From positions 1 to 64,000 of the forward strand of contig CALJRU010000028.1 in assembly GCA_937976375.1 (NCBI GenBank): a DNA stretch of 64,000 nt, written 5' to 3'. The translations under genes were made by a program, and so were the position numbers. A model generated the notes under the pieces. The model was not told the origin of the DNA. It did no database searches and was given only the letters and a program-made list of their open reading frames with translations. Of this stretch, positions 1 through 7,637 are shown in pieces. The first letter of the stretch is position 1. Each line of letters begins with the position of its first letter. The DNA comes from an uncultured Peptococcaceae bacterium. Lineage in GTDB: Bacteria; Bacillota; Peptococcia; Peptococcales; Peptococcaceae.

Positions 1-19
1 AATTTTGACAATAGAAATA

Positions 20-53
20 CCCCCAATAATTCGGATGTCCAAATTATTGGGGG
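20..53. other. Perfect 12-bp inverted repeat, unassigned
   Basis: Two 12-base arms (20-31 and 42-53, CCCCCAATAATT and its complement) flank a 10-base loop. No T-run follows on either strand, so it is not a textbook terminator. It could be a leader hairpin or a relic of a gene to the left of the window. Apart from this hairpin and the small terminator beside it, the first 170 bases hold no gene I can support. Confidence 0.4.
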
Positions 54-60
54 CATGTCA

Positions 61-79
61 AAAAGCGACAGCGCTTTTT
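61..79 (+). terminator. Small intrinsic terminator
   Basis: A short stem AAAAGCG/CGCTTTT with a 4-base loop runs into a T-run on the plus strand. It would close a plus-strand transcript entering from the left edge. Confidence 0.5.
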
Positions 80-171
80 TGATGCTTGGTTGCAATTAAA
101 GATCTTATTTTCTTACCAAAATGACACTACTATTTTAAAAATATCCCCATCTCCCAGCCATCCTACACACA

Positions 172-210
172 AAAGCGCGCCTCTTTTCAAGCGAAAAGAA
201 GGCGCACTTT
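172..210 (-). terminator. Terminator of the TVP38-family gene
   Basis: A long G+C-rich stem (172-187 with 195-210) sits just past the stop codon of the minus-strand TVP38 gene. A short T-run follows on that strand. Confidence 0.7.
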
Positions 211-216
211 GCATGA

Positions 217-987
217 TTACGCATGGTGTTTTTTCCAGCGGTGGTGAATTTCGTAGATCAGATAAACAAACAAGCTGATGACGTTGCCGATGAGCAGCGT
301 GACGGCAGCTGTTTTAAAGTTGCCGCTGTTGAGTGCCTGACCACCGAGGGTTGCCATGATGATTGGCGGGAAGCGGGCGATGACGGTGATGCGAATCCAA
401 GTGAGCAGTGACAGCGGCGTAAGGCCGACGGCGTAGGCGAGGAAATCTTTCGGAGTACCGGGAATGAGGAAAGCGATAAAAACGATGCGCTCGATGTTTT
501 CTTCGTTGTAATCGCGCAGATCCATTTTTGACCGTGTGCGCTCCGAGAAAAAGAATTCAATGAGCTTATAGCCAAAGATGCGTGTCAACAGAAAGGTGGT
601 GATGGACGCCAGGAGGGTGCCCAGCGTGCTGAGCAGAGAACCCACAATCGGCCCAAAGGCCAGCCCGGCAGCAATTTGAAAAGGTTCTCCCGGCAAAATA
701 GCGATGACCACTTGGAGATAAACGATCGCGAAAAGCACCAGATAGCTCCACTTGCCGAAGGAGAGAATCCAGTCGCGTGCTGCGTTCGGCTCGGTGATGG
801 TTTGGTAGAAAGGCACGCCAATCTTGATGATGAGCAGCGCCACAATGAGAACCATGACGGCTAAAACGCCAAGCAAAAAGAGGATGTACGGCATGTATTT
901 TTCCAGCTTGCGCCGGCGCAATGCTTTATTGACCGCGCGTTTTCTGCTGAACGGCAGGCGTTTTTTGAGCTTGGTGAGCCAGAGCAT
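217..987 (-). CDS. TVP38/TMEM64 (VTT-domain) membrane protein
   Basis: A 256-residue integral membrane protein of the TVP38/TMEM64, DedA-like (SNARE-associated/VTT) family. After a basic N-terminus of about 32 residues there are about five hydrophobic segments. The two family re-entrant motifs are visible: LPGEPFQIAAG near residue 98 and IPGTPKDFLAYAVG near residue 176. Relatives act in membrane homeostasis and probably scramble or transport lipids; the exact substrate is unknown here. The start is set by an AGGAGG placed 7 bases before the ATG. It stands alone between a lipoprotein gene and its own terminator. The family call is firm, the function is not. Confidence 0.85.
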   Translation of the reverse strand: MLWLTKLKKRLPFSRKRAVNKALRRRKLEKYMPYILFLLGVLAVMVLIVALLIIKIGVPFYQTITEPNAARDWILSFGKWSYLVLFAIVYLQVVIAILPGEPFQIAAGLAFGPIVGSLLSTLGTLLASITTFLLTRIFGYKLIEFFFSERTRSKMDLRDYNEENIERIVFIAFLIPGTPKDFLAYAVGLTPLSLLTWIRITVIARFPPIIMATLGGQALNSGNFKTAAVTLLIGNVISLFVYLIYEIHHRWKKHHA

Positions 988-1033
988 GGTGCATCCTCCT
1001 TTCTGAATGATCCATTCGGCTGCACATAGGCGA

Positions 1034-1068
1034 AAGGGGACCGTCCCTGTTGTGAACGGTCCCCCTTT
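1034..1068. terminator. Bidirectional hairpin between lipoprotein and TVP38 genes
   Basis: Arms around GGGGACCGT/ACGGTCCCC (1034-1044 and 1056-1068) form an 11-base stem between the two minus-strand genes. The trailing T-run is only three bases on either strand, so it is a moderate terminator. Confidence 0.55.
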
Positions 1069-1080
1069 ATTGTTCCATTG

Positions 1081-1608
1081 TTATTGGTCGGTCGTCTCTG
1101 CTGATGCAGCTTTATCTGGATAGAGACGATCGCACAGCGCAGTGAAAGACGCTTCATCCTGACCGGCCGCCTTCACATCGGTCCCCAGGGTCTCGTTGAT
1201 GTAATCGACGCCGACAGCGCCTTCAACAAGGCCGGAATCACCAGGATAACTCCAGCTGACTTGTTCGCAGTCATCGATCAGCGCCAACAAAAGCGTCGCA
1301 ATATTGACCATGTTCTGGTCCATTGTTGTCAAATCGGTATCACCATGGAGATACATGAAGCGAATCTGCAGTGTATATGGATGTTCATCATCCTGTACAG
1401 ACAGGGTGTATTTCCCATAAGAATTGACGCCAACCAGCCGCGCCAAGTCGTTGTTCGCACTGGTGTTTTCTATATACGGGTTCTTCGCAGCATACAGGCT
1501 GCTGGCAAAAGTGGTCTGTTCTGCCGATTTTTTGTCGTTGCCGCAGCCGGTTACGCATAACATCGCCACCATTACCAAAACAGCGAGCGTCAATAGCCTC
1601 TTTATCAT
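1081..1608 (-). CDS. Lipoprotein, DUF4825-like
   Basis: A 175-residue exported lipoprotein. The signal peptide ends in the lipobox VTGC, so Cys22 would be lipidated and the protein anchored outside the cell membrane. The region around residues 40-90 (AAKNPYIE then a HPYTLQIRF strand) resembles the DUF4825 domain, which is often found on regulatory or surface proteins of Bacillota. I chose the ATG at 1608 because GAGGTGG lies 6 bases upstream and the signal peptide begins there; a longer frame would bury the signal sequence. It is monocistronic, with a hairpin on each side. Function unknown. Confidence 0.7.
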   Translation of the reverse strand: MIKRLLTLAVLVMVAMLCVTGCGNDKKSAEQTTFASSLYAAKNPYIENTSANNDLARLVGVNSYGKYTLSVQDDEHPYTLQIRFMYLHGDTDLTTMDQNMVNIATLLLALIDDCEQVSWSYPGDSGLVEGAVGVDYINETLGTDVKAAGQDEASFTALCDRLYPDKAASAETTDQ

Positions 1609-1653
1609 GGATACCACCTCTTTTAGGTATAATAATAACAAAAGTCCATCAAA

Positions 1654-1689
1654 AAACCCTTGTGCTTCTATTATAAAGCACAAGGGTTT
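1654..1689 (-). terminator. Terminator of the obg-containing operon
   Basis: A 14-bp stem (1654-1667 with 1676-1689) is followed on the minus strand by a run of six T. It lies downstream of the 68-residue membrane protein gene that ends the obg cluster. Confidence 0.8.
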
Positions 1690-1740
1690 GATAAACAACA
1701 AAATGTTAACATTATCTGACAAATCGACCTATTTTATCGA

Positions 1741-1947
1741 CTATTTGTTGAGTACCAGGTACAGCACGATGACGATCACCGGCAGAAGCATGAGATAGGT
1801 CAGCGGCATCGTCTTCTTATAGCGCGCCATGCGTTCTTCCTGCGGCAGGTTCTTGTTGGCCAGCTGCATCATGCCATAGCCTTTGACGAGCAGACTCGCT
1901 ACCAAAAGCACCGCTGCCAGAATCAACAATATTGTATTCAATTCCAT
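1741..1947 (-). CDS. Small two-helix membrane protein
   Basis: A 68-residue protein with a hydrophobic helix at about residues 5-22, a short charged loop (NLPQEERMARYKK, about 33-45) and a second helix at about 49-66. I recognise no family. The start at 1947 is set by GGAGGGG 8 bases upstream; that ribosome-binding site is formed by the last codons of the preceding gene, which ends 3 bases upstream of this start codon, so the two are probably translationally coupled. It is the last gene of the cluster obg - 185-residue membrane protein - this gene. A longer frame to 2052 exists but overlaps the neighbour and lacks a ribosome-binding site. Confidence 0.6.
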   Translation of the reverse strand: MELNTILLILAAVLLVASLLVKGYGMMQLANKNLPQEERMARYKKTMPLTYLMLLPVIVIVLYLVLNK

Positions 1948-1949
1948 GT

Positions 1950-2507
1950 CTATACCCCTCCACGGATTTCCATAAACTGGCGAATCAGTGTCACGCACAT
2001 CACCGCCCACTGCACGCCAAAAAAGAGATGCCACAATCCGAACCGCTGCCATTTACTATCAGCAAGCGCATCATTCAAATGATCGATGAGCAATTGCTCG
2101 CTTTCCGGCGCCAGCGGCGTCAGGCCGAGCCAGCCATCACTGCGGCAGATGACCGTCGCAGGCGGCAATTGTGCATCCTGAAGGCTCTCCCGAATGGCTT
2201 GTGCCAGCATGTCATAGGTTTCTGGGGCCTGGCGAAAGCCGCCGCCGCGAAAAATGAACCAGCGTCGGCGCCCAAACGCCTGCTGGATCAGCAGACAGCC
2301 TACGAAGACAAAGCAGATGAGAGCCGTCCAGCGAGCACCCGCGGTCCAGCCGTCTTGCCACAGCCATTCGAACACCACGATTTCAGCAGCCAAAAAAGTC
2401 ATTGGCAGCGCCAACGGCACCACCACCGGACGGCGGCGCAAAAGCGGCAGCACCAGCCCGGTCAAAAGAAGAAGTAGCACCGGTGTCCACAACCATTCGG
2501 CAACCAT
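1950..2507 (-). CDS. Uncharacterised membrane protein
   Basis: A 185-residue protein that I do not recognise. Three hydrophobic stretches fill the first 80 residues (about 5-22, 28-50 and 60-77). A soluble middle follows (about 80-150) and then a final membrane segment near residues 157-175. It starts 3 bases after the stop codon of obg and its last codons make the ribosome-binding site of the next small membrane protein, so the three genes form one transcript. Function not inferable from sequence. Confidence 0.6.
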   Translation of the reverse strand: MVAEWLWTPVLLLLLTGLVLPLLRRRPVVVPLALPMTFLAAEIVVFEWLWQDGWTAGARWTALICFVFVGCLLIQQAFGRRRWFIFRGGGFRQAPETYDMLAQAIRESLQDAQLPPATVICRSDGWLGLTPLAPESEQLLIDHLNDALADSKWQRFGLWHLFFGVQWAVMCVTLIRQFMEIRGGV

Positions 2508-2510
2508 GGC

Positions 2511-3797
2511 TTATTCCAGATAATCCAAAGCCATCGGGCCAACAATGACAGTATCGCCATCTTGAATACCTGCTTCGCGCAGGGCTTTTTCAATGCCCAT
2601 GTTGTCAAGAATCTTCATGAAGCGTTCCACAGCTTCATCGCGTTCAAACTGCGTACGATTGACCAAGCCTTCGATTTCCGGCCCCACCACTTCGTAAGCA
2701 TCTGGGGCAACCTTGATGACACGGAACGGTGCTTCTTTTTTCTTAGCTGGTTCTTCTTCGACAGGTTCGAAATCTTCTTCGCTGTATTCCACCGGTCCAA
2801 TGGCATCCAGCACATCGGCCAAATGATACACCAAGTCGTTCAAATCCGAATCGGTGGCTGCGCTCATTGGGAAAATGCGCACATCTGGGTACGCTTCCTG
2901 CAGCCGCGCCAACGCCGCATCACGGTCCTCATCGCTCATTAAATCCACCTTATTGGCAACGATCACCATTGGCTTTTCGTTGAGCTGTGGCGCATAACGT
3001 TCCAGTTCACCACGGATGATGGCCAGGTCATCGAGCGGATCGCGGCCTTCAGAACCAGAAAGATCCACCACATGCACCAGCACGCGGGTGCGTTCCACAT
3101 GACGCAGGAAACGATGGCCAAGGCCGGCACCTTCGGCAGCACCTTCAACAAGGCCAGGCACGTCTGCGATGACAAAGCTGCGGCCAGCGTCTACGCGCAC
3201 CATGCCAAGGTTTGGTTCCAGGGTGGTAAAGTGGTAATTGGCGATCTTTGGCTTGGCCGCCGATACACGGCTAATGATCGTTGATTTTCCAACATTTGGA
3301 AAACCAACCAAACCAACATCGGCCAGGAGTTTTAATTCCAGCGTGATCCAGCGTTCTTCGCCTTTTTCACCATTTTCAGCAAAAGCCGGCGCACGGTGAG
3401 TGGAGCTGACAAAGCGGGCATTGCCGCGTCCGCCGCGCCCACCCTGAGCAACCACGATTTCCTGACCGTGGTGACGCAAGTCTCCGAGCAGCTTTTTGGT
3501 GTCGGCATCGCGAACCACGGTGCCTACCGGCACACGCAGCACGATGTCATCGGCACTGCGGCCATGCTGCTTGGCGCCGGAACCATGTTCCCCGCGTTTG
3601 CCTTTATAGTGGGTCTGATAGCGGAAATCGATCAGGGTGCGCAATCCTTCATCGGCGCGCAGAATGATGGAGCCGCCGCAGCCGCCGTCACCGCCGGCAG
3701 GACCGCCCTTTGGCACATATTTTTCGCGGCGGAAGGCAACAATGCCGTTGCCGCCGTCACCGGCCTTTACGTTGACCTTTGCGTAATCATAAAACAT
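2511..3797 (-). CDS. obg: GTPase Obg (CgtA)
   Basis: A 428-residue Obg-family GTPase, which acts in late assembly of the large ribosomal subunit and in stress control. It has the glycine-rich Obg fold (about residues 1-157, starting MFYDYAKVNVKAGDGG). The G domain follows with G1 GFPNVGKST, G3 DVPGLVEGA and G4 NKVD, and a C-terminal OCT domain covers about 345-425. Two ATGs are close together; the second (3797) is 6 bases from AGGAGG, while the first abuts it, so I take 3797. The start lies inside the last codons of the upstream MutS-like gene (11-base overlap), implying translational coupling. Linkage to rplU/rpmA is the usual one in bacteria. Confidence 0.97.
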   Translation of the reverse strand: MFYDYAKVNVKAGDGGNGIVAFRREKYVPKGGPAGGDGGCGGSIILRADEGLRTLIDFRYQTHYKGKRGEHGSGAKQHGRSADDIVLRVPVGTVVRDADTKKLLGDLRHHGQEIVVAQGGRGGRGNARFVSSTHRAPAFAENGEKGEERWITLELKLLADVGLVGFPNVGKSTIISRVSAAKPKIANYHFTTLEPNLGMVRVDAGRSFVIADVPGLVEGAAEGAGLGHRFLRHVERTRVLVHVVDLSGSEGRDPLDDLAIIRGELERYAPQLNEKPMVIVANKVDLMSDEDRDAALARLQEAYPDVRIFPMSAATDSDLNDLVYHLADVLDAIGPVEYSEEDFEPVEEEPAKKKEAPFRVIKVAPDAYEVVGPEIEGLVNRTQFERDEAVERFMKILDNMGIEKALREAGIQDGDTVIVGPMALDYLE

Positions 3798-5613
3798 GGG
3801 CATCCTCCTTTTCTTGCATAGGGTCTTCATCGTCCAAAAGGCCTGCAATGCGCATCAAATGCTTGGCATTGGTGGTCTTGCAGCGGCCCGGACGGATCTT
3901 ATAATCAAAGGCGATGACGTCGCCTTCATAATGTTCTTCAAAATGATAGTTTTTGCCGTTGACTTCTGGCGAATCGGCAAGGGCACAGAGTTCAAAATCG
4001 TGGGTGGTCACCAGCGTCATCATCCATGGACGCGAAAGTTTGCGAATCGCCGCCTGCGCGCCAATGATGCGGTCGGCCGAATTGGTGCCTTTGAAAATCT
4101 CATCAACAAGAACCAGCATTGGCTGTTGCTGCTGCGACCAATTGACCATTTGCTTGATGCGCAGAATTTCGCCATAGAAGGAACTGATGCCTTCGCTGAC
4201 ATCGTCGCTCACGCGCATGGATGTGAAAATGCGCATCGGACTGATGCGAAACTGTTTTGCCATGACGGTGCCGCCAGCATAGGCCAGCACCGCATTCAGC
4301 GCGATGGTACGCATGAAGGTCGATTTTCCGCTCATGTTGCTGCCTGTGATAATGACGGTGTCCCCACCCTGGCAATAATCGTTGCCCACAACGGTGCGAG
4401 GATCCAACAGCGGATGTTTGCCATCAGCCATTTCCAACAGCGGCACACCGGATACAATGTCCGGCACCGTTGTTTCATCAGGGCGCATGCGCGACAGCGT
4501 GCCCAAAGAATACAGCGCCTCCACTTCACCCAGCCAATCCATCCAAAGGCCGAACGATGTGCCATACTTTTTGCGCCAGCCATCCAAAGCCATGCAGCAG
4601 TTGAAATCCCATGCCAAAAGCCCAACCAGTGGCAGATACAGCACGAAGTTTTCACGCAGCTGCCAAGCGCTAACAATGCGATTGAGGCTGCGAATGCCTT
4701 CACCGGCATTGGCCAGCTGCTGCTGCATCTCACGCAGATAGGCACTTTGAAAATCTGGCGACAGAATCACGTTGATGCGTTCTTCAGCGCGGCCGAGCCG
4801 CCGTGCCAACACCATGACGCTTTCTTTTTCGGTTTGAATGCTGCCAGAAAGCAGCACCGACGCGATCAATTGTAAGAAGAAACAATACAGCACCATCATC
4901 CAGGAAGTCACACCTAAAAGCGCTGTCACCACCAAGAGCAAGGTAATAGCTGGCATGCCCAAGGCAAGAAGCTTCACCTGCGGCACGCTGCTGTTGCCTT
5001 TTCCGGTGGCATAATGGCGCAGTTTGGCTTCGGCCTTGCGCTCATCCTCTTCACGCCGACGATCCTTAGCAAGACCGAGGGCTTCAAAATCAATCGCCAG
5101 GGCATCATCGCGCAAAAGCTCAAGCACCGACGCCTGACGCTCTGCAATATGCTTGAGGTTTGGACGCGTCAACAGGCGCATCAAGGCATCGCGTCCACCG
5201 ATGGTGTGCGCCACAGAAATATATTGATACAGCGAACGCGGCCCGAACAAATCAAGGTCGCTGGAAAGAAAATCGTCCTTTCGCACATAACTGGCGCCAT
5301 CGTCTGCAAAATCGTACCATTCCCCTTTGCAGCGTGCATCATAGCGCTGCAGCACCAGCAAGCGGTTCTGCGCCAGCTCAATGGCGGCCTGCTGCTGATT
5401 GAACCGATGCACCAAGTAGCAGAAACAGATCACCCCTGCCGCCGCCAGCACGTAACCCGGCAGGAGGTCATTGCGAATGCCGAACACCAGCCCCACCAGC
5501 ACTGCCAGTGCAGAAATCAAGCGTCCGTTGCTCCACAAAAGCAGGCGATGTTTTTCTGCAGTCACGCGAGACTCGGCATCGCTGAGCATTTTTTCGATCT
5601 CGTTTGGCTTCAT
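3787..5613 (-). CDS. Membrane-anchored MutS-family ATPase
   Basis: A 608-residue protein with only the C-terminal (clamp and ATPase, domains III-V) part of MutS. The Walker A GSNMSGKST is near residue 427, with the Walker B/D-loop region VLVDEIFKGTNSADR near 504. It lacks the mismatch-reading N-terminal domain. Instead it has hydrophobic pairs near residues 30-75 and 215-255 that predict a membrane protein, so classical mismatch repair is unlikely; its role is unknown. The start at 5613 is the ATG before KPNEIEKML; the upstream purine run AAAGAGAA is a weak ribosome-binding site. It overlaps obg and is separated from rpmA by a terminator. Confidence 0.85.
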   Translation of the reverse strand: MKPNEIEKMLSDAESRVTAEKHRLLLWSNGRLISALAVLVGLVFGIRNDLLPGYVLAAAGVICFCYLVHRFNQQQAAIELAQNRLLVLQRYDARCKGEWYDFADDGASYVRKDDFLSSDLDLFGPRSLYQYISVAHTIGGRDALMRLLTRPNLKHIAERQASVLELLRDDALAIDFEALGLAKDRRREEDERKAEAKLRHYATGKGNSSVPQVKLLALGMPAITLLLVVTALLGVTSWMMVLYCFFLQLIASVLLSGSIQTEKESVMVLARRLGRAEERINVILSPDFQSAYLREMQQQLANAGEGIRSLNRIVSAWQLRENFVLYLPLVGLLAWDFNCCMALDGWRKKYGTSFGLWMDWLGEVEALYSLGTLSRMRPDETTVPDIVSGVPLLEMADGKHPLLDPRTVVGNDYCQGGDTVIITGSNMSGKSTFMRTIALNAVLAYAGGTVMAKQFRISPMRIFTSMRVSDDVSEGISSFYGEILRIKQMVNWSQQQQPMLVLVDEIFKGTNSADRIIGAQAAIRKLSRPWMMTLVTTHDFELCALADSPEVNGKNYHFEEHYEGDVIAFDYKIRPGRCKTTNAKHLMRIAGLLDDEDPMQEKEDAHVL

Positions 5614-5643
5614 GATTGTTCTCTTTCTTATAAATAACAAAAA

Positions 5644-5665
5644 GGGATGACCGAGCGGTCATCCC
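5644..5665 (-). terminator. Terminator after rpmA
   Basis: A 9-bp stem GGGATGACC/GGTCATCCC with a 4-base loop is followed by T-rich sequence on the minus strand. It lies between rpmA and the MutS-like gene and should limit read-through from the ribosomal-protein operon. Confidence 0.8.
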
Positions 5666-5676
5666 CCATTTTCTTC

Positions 5677-5955
5677 TTATTCAGCAGCATAAACGCTGAC
5701 CAGGGTCTTATTGTTGCCCTTTTCGTAGCGAACGACGCCGTCGATCTTTGCGAACAGGGTATCATCGCCGCCCTTGCCAACATTAGCGCCCGGATGGATC
5801 TTGGTCCCTCTCTGGCGATAAAGAATGTTGCCGGCCTTTACGGTCTGACCATCACTCTTCTTTGCACCGAGACGCTTGGAGTGGGAATCACGACCGTTCT
5901 TGGTACTACCTACCCCTTTTTTAGATGCGAATAATTGCAAATCGAGTTTGAACAT
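5677..5955 (-). CDS. rpmA: 50S ribosomal protein L27, Prp-cleaved form
   Basis: A 92-residue L27. The N-terminus reads MFKLDLQLFA followed by SKKGVGSTKNGRDS, which is the Bacillota-type pre-L27 with an extra nine-to-ten-residue leader. In this group the leader is removed after the FA by the protease Prp, exposing the basic N-terminus that reaches the peptidyl-transferase centre. The protease gene lies directly upstream. The start at 5955 follows GGAGG; a longer frame would add nine residues before the conserved leader and is rejected. It is the last gene of the rplU-prp-rpmA operon. Confidence 0.97.
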   Translation of the reverse strand: MFKLDLQLFASKKGVGSTKNGRDSHSKRLGAKKSDGQTVKAGNILYRQRGTKIHPGANVGKGGDDTLFAKIDGVVRYEKGNNKTLVSVYAAE

Positions 5956-5968
5956 CTTGTCCACCTCC

Positions 5969-6298
5969 TCAAACATGAACACTGTTTGCTTTGATGTAGT
6001 TCGGATATGTCTCAGCCAGCGCGCTGGCTCCGACTTCTAACGTTTTCAGCACCGCTTCCGCGATGAGCGCTTCGCGATCATCCGCGATCGGTGATAACAT
6101 CAATTTTACATAGCCTTCGTCTTGTTCGGCTTCGTAGTGCACCCCTTGCACAGCCAGACTGTTCTCAGTCACAATGGCCAGGATGGAAGCCGCCGCACAG
6201 ACCAAATCCTCGCCATAAGGGGCGGATTCTGCATGGCCGGAAAATTCATAACCTGCCAGGCGTTCGTCTGTGTCATAGTAAAGCGTCACTCGGATCAT
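5969..6298 (-). CDS. prp: Ribosomal-processing cysteine protease Prp
   Basis: A 109-residue cysteine protease that trims pre-L27. The catalytic pair is visible as His22 in SGHAES and Cys34 in LVCAAASIL, the spacing typical of the YsxB/Prp family. Its ATG overlaps the stop codon of rplU by one base, and rpmA starts 13 bases after it, so enzyme and substrate are made from one message. Without Prp, L27 would keep its leader and ribosomes would fail. The call is secure from motifs, length and position. Confidence 0.96.
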   Translation of the reverse strand: MIRVTLYYDTDERLAGYEFSGHAESAPYGEDLVCAAASILAIVTENSLAVQGVHYEAEQDEGYVKLMLSPIADDREALIAEAVLKTLEVGASALAETYPNYIKANSVHV

Positions 6299-6609
6299 TA
6301 GCCAACGATCGATTCAACAGTCACGCGGGTGTAAGGCTGACGATGACCTTTTTTGCGGCGATAGTTCTTTTTAGGTTTGTATTTGAAAACAACGATCTTA
6401 GGTGCTTTGCCGTTTTCAACAACCTTGAGGCTAACCTTAGCGCCTTCAACGTAAGGCTTACCGGTAACGATTTCGCCGTCCTTGTTGAGCATCAATACGG
6501 AGTCGATTTCTACGGTTTCACCAGCTTCAGCGTGGAGCAGTTCCACATCGAGAGTCTGGCCTTCTTCAACTTTGTATTGTTTGCCACCAGTTGCAATAAT
6601 AGCGTACAT
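6298..6609 (-). CDS. rplU: 50S ribosomal protein L21
   Basis: A 103-residue L21, of usual length. It has the N-terminus MYAIIATGGKQYKVEEGQ and the basic C-terminal KKNYRRKKGHRQPYTRV segment that contacts 23S rRNA. It is the first gene of the rplU-prp-rpmA operon. A strong promoter and a leader of about 100 bases precede it. GGGAGG sits 8 bases before the start. Confidence 0.98.
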   Translation of the reverse strand: MYAIIATGGKQYKVEEGQTLDVELLHAEAGETVEIDSVLMLNKDGEIVTGKPYVEGAKVSLKVVENGKAPKIVVFKYKPKKNYRRKKGHRQPYTRVTVESIVG

Positions 6610-6714
6610 TTTTTCACTCCTCCCTGAGAATACTCGCTGCGGCTAGGTAGCAGCAGGGCTGCGTTTTCCAACCCGACGCAGGCGGTTTCGATCTGGGAAA
6701 ACACCCATATCCGA
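6610..6714 (-). ncRNA. L21 leader (5' UTR of rplU operon)
   Basis: The roughly 100 bases between the predicted transcription start and rplU can fold: GCAGC near 6647-6651 faces GCTGC near 6658-6662, and further GC-rich pieces sit between 6655 and 6700. In Bacillota the rplU-prp-rpmA message carries a structured L21 leader thought to allow feedback control by L21. The position and size fit that element, but I have not matched it to the covariance model. Confidence 0.55.
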
Positions 6715-6720
6715 ATATCA

Positions 6721-6749
6721 ATTATACAGAATTGGCAGAGCGCCGTCAA
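6721..6749 (-). promoter_or_regulatory. rplU operon promoter
   Basis: On the minus strand TTGACG (6744-6749) and TATAAT (6721-6726) are 17 bases apart, a near-consensus housekeeping promoter. Confidence 0.9.
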
Positions 6750-6809
6750 GGAAAATGTGTGCTTTGCTGGCCATTTTTGAGAAATAATGAGCGCTGCCGT
6801 TCATAAAAA

Positions 6810-6838
6810 AATCGGAAGACGGCAAGCGTCTTCCGATT
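6810..6838 (-). terminator. Terminator of the TIR-protein gene
   Basis: A 12-bp stem (6810-6821 with 6827-6838) is followed by seven T on the minus strand, directly after the TIR gene. Confidence 0.9.
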
Positions 6839-6854
6839 GAATGATGGCTGCAGA

Positions 6855-7466
6855 TTAAAGCATCTTCGATACGTAGGCCACACGGTCGCCAGCATCTTCG
6901 GTGAATGGCACCTGGCCGGCTTCCTGATCCTTGAGCACATCGAGAATCACTTCGCAGAGGTTGTATTTGGTGTCGACATGGTCGACGCGGTTGTTGTATT
7001 TATCGCGGTATTTTTTCATACGTTCTGCTTCGGCTTCGCTGAGGTATTCATCCTTGAACTGACCATAAAGTTTGCCGTTGACATATTTTTCAATGTCGAG
7101 GTTGTCCACCTCATCAAGATCAACGACAACCACTGGCAGAGCAGCGCGTTCATCGGTGACGGCATGGCTCTTGGTGTAAGCCACTTCCTTGGCACACTGC
7201 GCAGAACTCATGGATTCTTCGCTGAGATAGAACAGCACGCCTTTGCAGTTGAGGTTGGCGATGGCACCAAAGATGGTGCTGTTGTAGCCGTCTCCGGTCA
7301 TGTTGGATTCAACGTCGATCCAAAGATTTTTGCCAGCTTCCTGCAGTGCGATGACATCGGCGTAAACATTGGCGCCGTCACGGGTAGAATAGCTGACGTA
7401 AATATATGGCTGGCTGCAATCGCAGGCCTTGATTTTTGCTGCTAATTCTTTAATGGTTTCTGACAC
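6855..7466 (-). CDS. Stand-alone TIR-domain protein
   Basis: A 203-residue cytosolic protein whose first 110 residues form a TIR-like domain. Box-1-like YIYVSYSTRDG lies at 21-31 and is followed by LQEAGKNLWIDVESN (about 42-55) and GVLFYLSEESM. A charged C-terminal helical part (residues 120-203) has no domain I recognise. Bacterial TIR domains often hydrolyse NAD+ in anti-phage defence, but there is no partner (Thoeris, CBASS, Argonaute) nearby. The catalytic glutamate cannot be assigned with certainty, so the role stays open. The start is a GTG with AGGAAG 8 bases upstream. It has its own promoter and terminator between the L21 operon and proC. Confidence 0.75.
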   Translation of the reverse strand: MSETIKELAAKIKACDCSQPYIYVSYSTRDGANVYADVIALQEAGKNLWIDVESNMTGDGYNSTIFGAIANLNCKGVLFYLSEESMSSAQCAKEVAYTKSHAVTDERAALPVVVVDLDEVDNLDIEKYVNGKLYGQFKDEYLSEAEAERMKKYRDKYNNRVDHVDTKYNLCEVILDVLKDQEAGQVPFTEDAGDRVAYVSKML

Positions 7467-7512
7467 GTTATCAACTTCCTCTCGATTCTAAACAACAACA
7501 GTTAATGGGAAA

Positions 7513-7541
7513 ATTATAACACAACCGCTCGGCGAATGAAA
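7513..7541 (-). promoter_or_regulatory. Promoter of the TIR gene
   Basis: TATAAT (7513-7518) is preceded by TG in the extended -10 position. A weak -35 TTTCAT (7536-7541) lies 17 bases away. Confidence 0.65.
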
Positions 7542-7589
7542 GACAGACCGTATTTTTTGTCCGCCTTCCACCGCCGCAGCGCGTCAAAA

Positions 7590-7622
7590 AGCGGCGCAAA
7601 ACCGCGTGTGTTTTGCGCCGCT
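7590..7622 (-). terminator. Terminator of the amidase-proC operon
   Basis: A perfect 13-bp stem AGCGGCGCAAAAC/GTTTTGCGCCGCT with a 7-base loop is followed by TTTTT on the minus strand. Confidence 0.92.
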
Positions 7623-7637
7623 CTCACTCTGATGCGA

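Noticed and set aside
1034..1068. Dispersed repeat element built on GGGGACCGT
   Set aside because: The motif occurs only once in this window and sits where a terminator is expected.
3796..4875. Open frame of 359 codons opposite the MutS-like gene
   Set aside because: Antisense shadow; the minus-strand frame has intact Walker motifs.
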